Origin: Comamonadaceae bacterium
GTDB taxonomy: Bacteria; Pseudomonadota; Gammaproteobacteria; Burkholderiales; Burkholderiaceae_C
DNA: 5,005 bases
Assembly (NCBI GenBank): GCA_947372005.1
Contig: CANBRV010000181.1
Span: 1-5,005, forward strand
Direction: 5' to 3'
Every line of letters begins with the position of its first letter. The first letter of the stretch is position 1. This document shows positions 1 to 5,005 of this stretch, one piece after another. The position numbers were made by a program, and so were the translations under genes. Below the pieces are notes generated by a model that saw only the letters and a list, made by a program, of their open reading frames with translations, was not told the DNA's origin and ran no database searches.

Positions 1-1149
1 GGCGATCATGCGGTGTTTGATAAAAATCCGATTGACGTGACGCTGGCAGGACTCCAGCCTGCTGTGCTGCGCAGCGCTGTGGCGGCGCTGTTGTCAAGCT
101 CCAGTTACGACGCGCTGATCGTCATCGTGGGCTCGTCTGGCGTGGCGCAACCTCGGTTGATGGCGGATGCGATTGCTGGAGCGATGTTGGATGCGCCTGC
201 GTTTGCTAGTAAGCCTGTGCTCGCCTACGTGAGTCCGCATGCGCCTGAGGCTGCCGCTGTTTTGTCGTCACTTGGCGTGCCTGCGTTTACGGCGCCTGAG
301 AGTTGTGCTGCTGCTTTATTGGCTATGGCGCATCAACAGGCAAGGAATAAGGCATTCGGGCAGACTCAGCGCGAAAAGTTTGAAACAAAAAACCAAACCA
401 TTCGCGCTGAGTCCACCCGAATGCCTGCTTCACCAGCCGTTCGTACTGAGCTTGTCGAAGTGCCTAGTTCGCTCACGGGTTCGCTGAATGAGTTTGACGC
501 TAAGAAAATTTTTGCTTCGTTTGGCATTTCAGCCTCGCGTGAATGTGTGGTTAGCTCAGGCGCCGATGCTCTGCAAGCCACATCTAGTATGGCTTCGCAC
601 GGGGTCAATAAGTTTGTTTTAAAGATTTTGTCTAGCACCATTACGCACAAAAGCGACGTGGGTGGCGTGGCGGTGAACCTTGCTGCCGATCAAGTGGGTG
701 ATCGTTTGGTGCAGATGGCCGCTGCCGTAAAAGCCAATACTGGCGTGGCTTGCGAGAAATTTCTCCTGCAAGAAATGGTGGCAGGTGGCGTTGAGATGAT
801 TCTCGGGATGCATCGCGATCCCACGGGCAGCGCGATTCTCTTGGGCATGGGCGGCACGGCTGCGGAGCTGCTGGAAGACACCGTCCTGCGCATGTGTCCC
901 GTCGATAAGGCTGGCGCTCGCGAGATGATGGAATCATTGAAAACGTGGCCGCTGTTGAACGGCTATCGTGGTCGTCCGCTAGCCGATAGCGAGGCTCTGG
1001 TGGATGCGATTGTGGCGTTTTCAAACATGGTGGAAGACTTAGGTGATCGTCTCGTTACAGCAGAAATTAATCCGCTGTTTGTGCTTGAAGCGGGGCAGGG
1101 CGAGGGCCGAGGTGTTCTGGCAGCCGATGCAGTCATGGTGCTGTCATGA
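1..1149 (+). CDS. Acyl-CoA synthetase (NDP-forming) / acetate--CoA ligase family, C-terminal part (5' partial)
   Basis: The reading frame is open from base 1 (G-D-H-A-V-F...), so the gene begins upstream; the GTG at 13 is internal. Family members usually have about 700 residues and 382 are present. The order is the end of a succinyl-CoA-ligase-like flavodoxin domain (NPIDVT near base 25, to about base 330), a long linker (about 330-480), then an ATP-grasp domain from LNEFDAKK (base 484). ATP-grasp hallmarks are HKSDVGG (646 onward), QEMVAGGVEMILGMHRDP, LLGMGG with AELLEDTVLRMCP, and EINPLFVL (1063 onward). The N-terminal CoA-binding domain must lie outside the window. The family joins an organic acid to CoA using ATP and releases ADP in the cytoplasm; the acid here is unknown. 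The linker is longer than usual and contains palindromic repeat DNA. The stop overlaps the next start by ATGA. Confidence 0.93.
   Translation, partial: GDHAVFDKNPIDVTLAGLQPAVLRSAVAALLSSSSYDALIVIVGSSGVAQPRLMADAIAGAMLDAPAFASKPVLAYVSPHAPEAAAVLSSLGVPAFTAPESCAAALLAMAHQQARNKAFGQTQREKFETKNQTIRAESTRMPASPAVRTELVEVPSSLTGSLNEFDAKKIFASFGISASRECVVSSGADALQATSSMASHGVNKFVLKILSSTITHKSDVGGVAVNLAADQVGDRLVQMAAAVKANTGVACEKFLLQEMVAGGVEMILGMHRDPTGSAILLGMGGTAAELLEDTVLRMCPVDKAGAREMMESLKTWPLLNGYRGRPLADSEALVDAIVAFSNMVEDLGDRLVTAEINPLFVLEAGQGEGRGVLAADAVMVLS
350..426. repeat. Large imperfect inverted repeat (hairpin) inside the acyl-CoA synthetase gene
   Basis: The two 26-base arms, 350-375 and 401-426, are reverse complements except for a 2x2 mismatch (CA at 361-362 against CA at 414-415). 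The pairing segments are AGGCATTCGGG with CCCGAATGCCT (11 bp) and GACTCAGCGCGAA with TTCGCGCTGAGTC (13 bp). After another 2x2 mismatch, GTTTG (378-382) pairs with CAAAC (394-398), leaving an A-rich 11-base loop. This gives 29 paired bases in total. The element is read through in frame and encodes much of the linker between the CoA-ligase and ATP-grasp domains. It looks like an inserted REP/MITE-like palindromic element; no transposase is visible. Confidence 0.88.
437..465. repeat. Third copy of the repeat unit, resembling a dispersed short repeat
   Basis: The core at 440-459 reads TTCGTACTGAGCTTGTCGAA, with outer TTCG/CGAA and inner AC/GT able to pair around a small loop. Aligned without gaps, 440-465 matches the hairpin arm 401-426 at 16 of 26 positions, and most differences are transitions. 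The offset is 39 bases, exactly 13 codons, so the encoded peptides are also related (IRAESTRMP and VRTELVEVP). From memory, near-identical motifs (TTCGTRCTGAGCYTGTCGAA) occur as dispersed repeats in many proteobacterial genomes; I could not check this here. Confidence 0.7.
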
Positions 1150-1922
1150 ATCCACACGTCGCTTGGCACGAATACGGCGCTGGCGAACCATTGATATTGC
1201 TCCACGGTGGCCACGGCTCTTGGCAGCATTGGGTGCGCAACGCGGATGCGTTATCCAAACACTACCGCGTGCTGGTGCCCGATTTGTCAGGCTACGGCGA
1301 ATCAGATACGCCACCTGAACCGACGATGGAGTCCTTGGTGGATACCATGCGCGTGGCTTTGGACGAGCGCATCGGCGACGGCACTTCTGTTCGCTTGGCG
1401 GGTTTTTCCTTTGGCGGTTTAGTCGCTGCAAAGATGGCTGCGCAGCGTCCAAACATCACGGATCTGGTCTTGTTGGGCGCAGCAGGACACGGCACCACGC
1501 GCCGCCCGAAAGGTAAACTGCTCAATTGGAAGGATGCTCTGGAGGCCAATAACCACGTGGCTTTGCGAGGCGTGATGCGGCATAACTTACTAATGCACAT
1601 GCTGGCGCATGAGTCGTCTGTAAGCGATGAAGCACTCGATATCCACACCAGTGCTTGTTTGCAAACACGGTTTCACAGCAAAAAGATATCGCAATCTGGC
1701 GGCCTGATGGATGCACTTGTCGCGGCACGCGAGGCTAATCCCCATATGGCTTTGAGCGGGTTGTGGGGCGAGCATGATGTGACTTGTACGCCCGCTTCTG
1801 TTCTCGACTTGCTTGAATCTCAAGGAGCGCTCAGTCACAGCCAAATTATCCAAGGCGCAGGCCACTGGGTTCAGTACGAAGCCGCTGACCTGACGAATTC
1901 ATTTTTATTAAAAGCGCTATGA
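1146..1922 (+). CDS. Alpha/beta hydrolase fold protein
   Basis: A 258-residue protein of typical length for a single-domain alpha/beta hydrolase. The oxyanion-hole motif HGG is at residues 20-22, the strand PDLSGYGESD at 45-54, and the nucleophile elbow GFSFGG places Ser88. GEHD supplies Asp211 and GAGHWVQYE supplies His240, so the catalytic triad is complete. There is no signal peptide, so it should act in the cytoplasm. Such enzymes hydrolyse esters, lactones, thioesters or C-C bonds; the fold does not reveal the substrate. The start ATG shares ATGA with the upstream stop and has no clear Shine-Dalgarno sequence, which suggests translational coupling. Lying between a CoA ligase and a lactonase-like gene, it could be an enol-lactone or ring-cleavage-product hydrolase, but that is inference. 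Confidence 0.93.
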   Translation: MNPHVAWHEYGAGEPLILLHGGHGSWQHWVRNADALSKHYRVLVPDLSGYGESDTPPEPTMESLVDTMRVALDERIGDGTSVRLAGFSFGGLVAAKMAAQRPNITDLVLLGAAGHGTTRRPKGKLLNWKDALEANNHVALRGVMRHNLLMHMLAHESSVSDEALDIHTSACLQTRFHSKKISQSGGLMDALVAAREANPHMALSGLWGEHDVTCTPASVLDLLESQGALSHSQIIQGAGHWVQYEAADLTNSFLLKAL

Positions 1923-2809
1923 GCTTCGATTTATCTACTCCCATCCTCACCTACAACCCACAGCCAACAAGGCCTGCGCTCAAGTTGCCGCCAAACGCCT
2001 GCGACAGTCACGTGCATATTTTTGGCCCCGCCGCCCAGTTTCCGTATGCGGTCACGCGCAACTTTACGCCTGTGGATGCGGGCAAGGAGACTCTGTTTGC
2101 GCTGCACAAGCTGCTCGGCATTTCGCGCTGCGTGATCGTGCAGTCCATTGTTCATGGTTCTGATAATTCGGCGGTGGAAGATGCCATCAAACACGGCGAA
2201 GGACGTTATCTTGGCGTGGCGCTTGTACCTGTAGATGTGAGTGATGCCGAGCTGCAGCGCTTATCCAGCAAGGGTTTCAAGGGCGTTCGCTTTCATTTCA
2301 TGAATCACTTAGCGACCACCAACACGATTGATGACATCGTCGCGCTGACGCCTCGCCTCAAAAAAGTCGGTATGCACTTGCAAGTGCATTTCGAGTCCAG
2401 CATGATTCACCATATCGCCGCGCCACTTGCTAAAAGCGCAGTGCCCGTAGTGATTGACCACATGGGACGTGTCGATAGCACGTTAGGCGCAGAGCACGCA
2501 GATTTTGCGGCGTTGTTTGAGTTGCTAAAAACCCCACTCTTTCACGTCAAAGTCAGCGGCATTGATCGCATCGATTCCAATCCAGCATCTGCCCCGCAGT
2601 ACAACGCTGGCGTGGCTTTGGCAAGAGTGCTGGTTGAAAATTATCCTGATCAATGCGTCTGGGGAACGGACTTCCCGCATCCCAATCACACGCACGTGCC
2701 AAACGATGCGGCACTGGTGGAAGCCTTATCCCGTATGGCCTACACGCAAGTTTTGCTAGAAAAGCTCTTAGTCACCAATCCGCAAAAGCTCTACGGTTTC
2801 GCAGATTGA
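1919..2809 (+). CDS. Amidohydrolase family protein, 2-pyrone-4,6-dicarboxylate hydrolase (LigI)-like lactonase
   Basis: A 296-residue TIM-barrel amidohydrolase (Amidohydro_2, COG3618), close in length to LigI. CDSHVHIFGP near the N-terminus gives the HxH pair His31/His33, VVIDHMGR gives His181, and VWGTDFPHPNH gives the catalytic Asp251. VQSIVHGSDN (74-83) and KGVRFHF (121-127, with Arg124) are further family blocks. Characterised relatives hydrolyse lactones such as 2-pyrone-4,6-dicarboxylate, 4-sulfomuconolactone and sugar lactones. By my recollection of LigI, substrate-contacting Tyr49, Ser77, Arg130 and Tyr156 correspond here to Phe49, Ile77, His130 and probably His157. The lactonase chemistry is therefore likely, but PDC itself may not be the substrate. 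The start overlaps the hydrolase stop by ATGA and has no clear ribosome binding site of its own. There is no export signal. Confidence 0.9.
   Translation: MSFDLSTPILTYNPQPTRPALKLPPNACDSHVHIFGPAAQFPYAVTRNFTPVDAGKETLFALHKLLGISRCVIVQSIVHGSDNSAVEDAIKHGEGRYLGVALVPVDVSDAELQRLSSKGFKGVRFHFMNHLATTNTIDDIVALTPRLKKVGMHLQVHFESSMIHHIAAPLAKSAVPVVIDHMGRVDSTLGAEHADFAALFELLKTPLFHVKVSGIDRIDSNPASAPQYNAGVALARVLVENYPDQCVWGTDFPHPNHTHVPNDAALVEALSRMAYTQVLLEKLLVTNPQKLYGFAD
2372..2389. repeat. Perfect 18-base palindrome within the amidohydrolase gene
   Basis: ATGCACTTG at 2372-2380 is followed directly by its exact reverse complement CAAGTGCAT at 2381-2389, with no spacer. It is coding sequence (in MHLQVHF). The symmetry resembles a dimeric regulator operator or a methylase/restriction-type site, but it may be chance; no function is assigned. 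Confidence 0.85.
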
Positions 2810-2835
2810 AACTGTCACAATAAATTTTTAACTTT

Positions 2836-2840
2836 AGGAG
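2836..2840 (+). promoter_or_regulatory. Ribosome binding site of the GlcG/HbpS-like gene
   Basis: AGGAG sits five bases before the ATG at 2846. It lies in the only sizeable gap in the window (2810-2845, 36 bases, AT-rich). No convincing terminator or sigma-70 promoter is seen in that gap, so transcription probably continues from the upstream genes. Confidence 0.85.
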
Positions 2841-2845
2841 ACATC

Positions 2846-3370
2846 ATGTTCAAAAAATTATGGCTTATCGCTGGAGTTGCTAGTGCATTAGCTGCGCCGC
2901 TAGCACTGTCCCAAACCGCTGCACCCAACGCGCCTGCCGTGCCTTTTGCCGCGCCGCCGCAAATGCCGTATGGCTTGTCGATTAACGTCGATAAAGCCAA
3001 GACCATTGCAGAGGCGAGCGTGGCTGAGGCGAAGAAAAACAATCTCAATATGGCGATTGCGATTGTCGATACGGGCGGCTATTTGGTGTACTTCGAAAAG
3101 ATGAACAACACGCAAACGGGTAGCGTGCAATTGGCGATTGAAAAGGCGCAAACCTCGGCGCTGTTTCGTCGCCCCAGCAAAGTGTTCCAAGATGGCGTTG
3201 CTGCTGGCGGTGAGGGATTGCGCCTTTTGCGTTTGACTGGAACGATCCCCATCGAAGGCGGGATTCCGTTAGTTGCGAACGGCACGATTGTAGGGGCGAT
3301 TGGTGTGTCGGGCGGCAGTGGTGCGCAGGACAACATGGTCGCCACGGCAGGAGCAACTAGTGCACGTTAA
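2846..3370 (+). CDS. Exported GlcG/HbpS-family (DUF336) heme-binding-like protein
   Basis: A 174-residue protein. Residues 1-22 form a Sec signal peptide: Lys3-Lys4, a hydrophobic core LWLIAGVASALAA, and likely cleavage at ALS|Q. A Pro/Ala-rich spacer runs to about residue 43, followed by a single GlcG-type domain. Its marks are MAIAIVDTGGYLVYFEKM (69-86), AIEKAQTSALFRRPS (97-111), and IPIEGGIPLVANGTIVGAIGVSGG (134-157). Some members of this family bind heme (HbpS); others are encoded in glycolate, diol or aromatic-acid operons with no settled role. The export signal puts it in the periplasm. It has its own AGGAG site, and its 3' end contains the ribosome binding site and start of the next gene. 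Whether it binds heme cannot be judged from sequence. Confidence 0.92.
   Translation: MFKKLWLIAGVASALAAPLALSQTAAPNAPAVPFAAPPQMPYGLSINVDKAKTIAEASVAEAKKNNLNMAIAIVDTGGYLVYFEKMNNTQTGSVQLAIEKAQTSALFRRPSKVFQDGVAAGGEGLRLLRLTGTIPIEGGIPLVANGTIVGAIGVSGGSGAQDNMVATAGATSAR
3349..3353 (+). promoter_or_regulatory. Ribosome binding site that fixes the GTG start of the SDR gene
   Basis: AGGAG lies six bases before GTG at 3360, inside the last codons of the upstream gene. It favours GTG 3360 over the upstream TTG at 3300 and the TTG at 3372, neither of which has a comparable site. Confidence 0.8.
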
Positions 3371-4202
3371 TTTGAGTGGCCGATTGGCTGGCAAGGTCGC
3401 CTTCATCACGGGCGCAGGCTCGGTCGGTACGGGTTGGGGCAATGGCCGCGCGATGGCGGTGCGTTTTGCGCTGGAGGGCGCGAAGGTTTATGGCGTGGAC
3501 AAAGACCTTGATCGCATGACCGAGACGGCAAAACTGATTGCTGATGCGGGCGGCGTGTTTGTGGGCGCAGCTTGCGACGTGACGAATAGTGATTCTGGCG
3601 ATGAGTCGATTGCACAAAACGTAGCGGCGTGCGTGGCCATGTTTGGTGGGATTGATGTGCTGGTCAACAACGTGGGTGGCTCGGCCAAGGGCGGGCCTGT
3701 GGAGATGAGTGAGGAGATTTTTGACGCACAAATCGACCACAACCTCAAGAGCGTTTTTCTCACCTGCAAGCACGTGATTCCGCATATGCTAAATGCTCTG
3801 CAAGCCAATCCAGATAAGGGCTGCGCGATAGTGAACATTGCCTCCACCTCGGGTACGCGCTGGACGGGATCGGCGCAAATTGCCTACGCTGCGACTAAGG
3901 CGGGCGTGATTCAATTCTCTAAAGTGCTAGCGGTGCAATACGCCAAGCAGGGCATTCGCGTCAACACCGTTGTGCCAGGGCAACTGCACACGCCGATGGT
4001 TGAAGTGCGCCTTGCGGGACAACGCGCTGGCGGTGATGTGGCTGCCATACTGGCGCAGCGTGCAGCGCGTATTCCGCTGGCCATAGAAGGTGATGGACGG
4101 GATACGGCGAACGCGGCGTTGTTTCTCGCGTCTGATGAAGCACGCTTTGTGACAGGTACTGAGATTGTTGTGGATGGCGGGATGTCCGCGCGGTGTGATT
4201 AA
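3360..4202 (+). CDS. SDR family NAD(P)-dependent oxidoreductase
   Basis: A 280-residue classical short-chain dehydrogenase from the GTG start; the frame is open further upstream, but those residues (VCRAAVVRRTT...) do not resemble SDRs. The Rossmann motif TGAGSVGTGWGNG (17-29) is longer than the usual TGxxxGxG, a variant I recall in one SDR subgroup. Asp47 after beta-2 (GVDKD) suggests NAD rather than NADP. CDVT is at 72-75 and NNVGG at 103-107. The catalytic residues are Asn128 (HNLKS), Ser162 (NIAS), Tyr176 and Lys180 (YAATK). The C-terminus FVTGTEIVVDGG is typical. It should oxidise an alcohol or reduce a carbonyl in the cytoplasm; the substrate is unknown. The 11-base overlap with the upstream gene suggests co-translation, and 12 bases separate it from the binding-protein gene. 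Confidence 0.93.
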   Translation: MHVNLSGRLAGKVAFITGAGSVGTGWGNGRAMAVRFALEGAKVYGVDKDLDRMTETAKLIADAGGVFVGAACDVTNSDSGDESIAQNVAACVAMFGGIDVLVNNVGGSAKGGPVEMSEEIFDAQIDHNLKSVFLTCKHVIPHMLNALQANPDKGCAIVNIASTSGTRWTGSAQIAYAATKAGVIQFSKVLAVQYAKQGIRVNTVVPGQLHTPMVEVRLAGQRAGGDVAAILAQRAARIPLAIEGDGRDTANAALFLASDEARFVTGTEIVVDGGMSARCD

Positions 4203-4203
4203 A

Positions 4204-4209
4204 AAGGAA
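4204..4209 (+). promoter_or_regulatory. Ribosome binding site of the Bug/TctC-like gene
   Basis: AAGGAA lies five bases (TTTTT) before ATG 4215, in a 12-base gap after the SDR stop. This supports the start just ahead of the signal peptide. Confidence 0.75.
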
Positions 4210-4214
4210 TTTTT

Positions 4215-5005
4215 ATGAATCAATTTTTTAGATCGACACTCGTGCAAGCCATATTGGCTGTGTCTTGCGGGGCATATTTGATGGCTACAAGCGCTCTTGC
4301 GCAAACCGCTGCGAGCGGTAAGGTCACGCGCATCATCGTGGCATTTCCACCTGGCGGCCCTGTCGATTTTGTGGCTCGAACGATGAGTGAGCAGTTATCT
4401 AAAGAGCTGGGTCATCAGGTCATCGTGGAAAACAAAGCGGGTGCTAATGGCGCGATTGCAGCGGAGTTCGTGTCGCGCTCGGCACCTGACGCGTCCGTGC
4501 TGTGGCTGACTAGCGTGGGCGCAGTCGCGATCAATCCTGCGCTGTACGAAAAACTCTCTTACGACCCGATGCGCGATTTAACGCCTGTCTCGCTCGTCGT
4601 CAACAACGTAGAAATGTTTGTGGTGGCTGCCAATGCACCGTACAACACGGGCGCAGAATTTGTGACTGCTGCCCGCAAAGCCATGCAGGATAAGGCTTCA
4701 CCGCTGACGATGGCATCGAGCGGCACAGGTAGCGTGCCGCACTTGGCGATGGAGTTACTCAACGACGCGGCGAAATTGAATCTCGTCCACGTGCCGTACA
4801 AAGGCGCTGCGCCTGCAATTACGGACGTGATGGCAGGACACGTGAATGGTTTCTTTGGTGACATCCCAGGATTGGTCGGACACATCAAAGGCGGCAAGTT
4901 GAAAGCGATTGGTATTGCTGCTCCGAAGCGCCACCCGCTCTTTCCTGATGTGAAGACGTTTGCCGAAATGGGCGTGGCAGGCGTGGACTCCGACAACTGG
5001 TACGC
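4215..5005 (+). CDS. Bug/TctC-family tripartite tricarboxylate transporter substrate-binding protein (3' partial)
   Basis: I translated this frame directly from ATG 4215; it stays open to the window end (263 codons), while family members usually have about 320-330 residues, so some 60 are missing. Residues 1-29 form a signal peptide ending SALA|QTA. Cys18 has no proper lipobox. Bug-family blocks follow: RIIVAFPPGGPVDFVAR (39-55), whose PGG..D loop binds the ligand carboxylate in this family; VIVENKAGANGAIAAEFV (69-85); SYDPMRDLTPVSL (114-126); MASSGTGSVPHLAMELL (165-181); and VHVPYKGAAPAITDVMAG (190 onward). The mature protein would bind a small organic acid, often a carboxylate or aromatic acid, in the periplasm for uptake. 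TctA/TctB membrane genes are not in the window; many Bug proteins are encoded apart from them. Placement with catabolic enzymes suggests it captures the pathway substrate. Confidence 0.93.
   Translation, partial: MNQFFRSTLVQAILAVSCGAYLMATSALAQTAASGKVTRIIVAFPPGGPVDFVARTMSEQLSKELGHQVIVENKAGANGAIAAEFVSRSAPDASVLWLTSVGAVAINPALYEKLSYDPMRDLTPVSLVVNNVEMFVVAANAPYNTGAEFVTAARKAMQDKASPLTMASSGTGSVPHLAMELLNDAAKLNLVHVPYKGAAPAITDVMAGHVNGFFGDIPGLVGHIKGGKLKAIGIAAPKRHPLFPDVKTFAEMGVAGVDSDNWY

Noticed and set aside
467..485. Direct repeat GTTCGCT at 467-473 and 479-485
   Set aside because: Seven bases is too short to separate from chance in this composition.
239..487. Open frame of 82 codons overlapping the acyl-CoA synthetase, ending in a FVLSLSK-type peptide
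   Set aside because: It is another frame of the real gene; the peptide comes from translating the dispersed repeat and has no gene-like start context.
2806..2834. Possible promoter TTGAAA with TAACTT 17 bases later before the GlcG-like gene
   Set aside because: The -10 matches the consensus at only three of six positions, and transcription would begin on the ribosome binding site.
3357..3785. Minus-strand open frame of 142 codons
   Set aside because: It is antisense to the SDR gene, shows no recognisable domain, and has a His/Arg-rich composition typical of shadow frames.
4215..4301. Lipoprotein signal at Cys18 of the Bug protein
   Set aside because: The residues before the Cys (AVS) do not form a good lipobox, the hydrophobic stretch continues past it, and ALA|Q is a better cleavage site.
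4305..4319. Short hairpin ACCGCT-GCG-AGCGGT early in the Bug gene
   Set aside because: A six-base stem inside coding sequence with no U-tract; most likely chance.
4559..4996. Minus-strand open frame of 145 codons
   Set aside because: It is antisense to the Bug/TctC gene, whose + strand translation matches the family throughout.

Overview
The window is a gene-dense, single-strand stretch. Six genes all lie on the + strand and read as one catabolic operon, with the first gene cut at the left edge and the last cut at the right edge. A Bug/TctC-type periplasmic solute-binding protein next to CoA-ligase, hydrolase and dehydrogenase genes, together with a moderately GC-rich composition, suggests a betaproteobacterium, probably Burkholderiales (Comamonadaceae-like). 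That placement is inferred from gene content, not from a marker gene.

Layout: (1) 1-1149, the C-terminal part of an NDP-forming acyl-CoA synthetase (flavodoxin-like CoA-ligase domain, then ATP-grasp). (2) 1146-1922, an alpha/beta hydrolase with a complete Ser-Asp-His triad. (3) 1919-2809, an amidohydrolase of the COG3618 / 2-pyrone-4,6-dicarboxylate hydrolase (LigI)-like lactonase family. Genes 1/2 and 2/3 each overlap by ATGA, so translation is probably coupled. After a 36-base gap with a good ribosome binding site come (4) 2846-3370, an exported GlcG/HbpS-type (DUF336) protein; (5) 3360-4202, an SDR dehydrogenase whose best start is a GTG overlapping gene 4 by 11 bases; and (6) 4215-5005, the start of a Bug-family (TctC) binding protein. 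There is no gene-free stretch over 300 bases, and I see no RNA gene, transposase or CRISPR array.

Taken together the genes look like uptake of an organic acid (Bug protein), oxidation by the SDR, ring or lactone opening (LigI-like enzyme and alpha/beta hydrolase) and CoA activation (acyl-CoA synthetase). The substrate cannot be named from sequence. The LigI-like enzyme keeps the catalytic His and Asp residues, but several positions that I recall as contacting the substrate in LigI differ, so a relative of the lignin-derived dicarboxylate pathway with another substrate is plausible.

The most unusual DNA is inside gene 1. The linker between its two domains carries a large imperfect hairpin (350-426), followed by a third, related repeat unit (440-465) that resembles a short repeat dispersed in many proteobacterial genomes. 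All of it is read through in frame, so a palindromic repeat family appears to have been accommodated inside a protein. A separate perfect 18-base palindrome lies inside the amidohydrolase gene.
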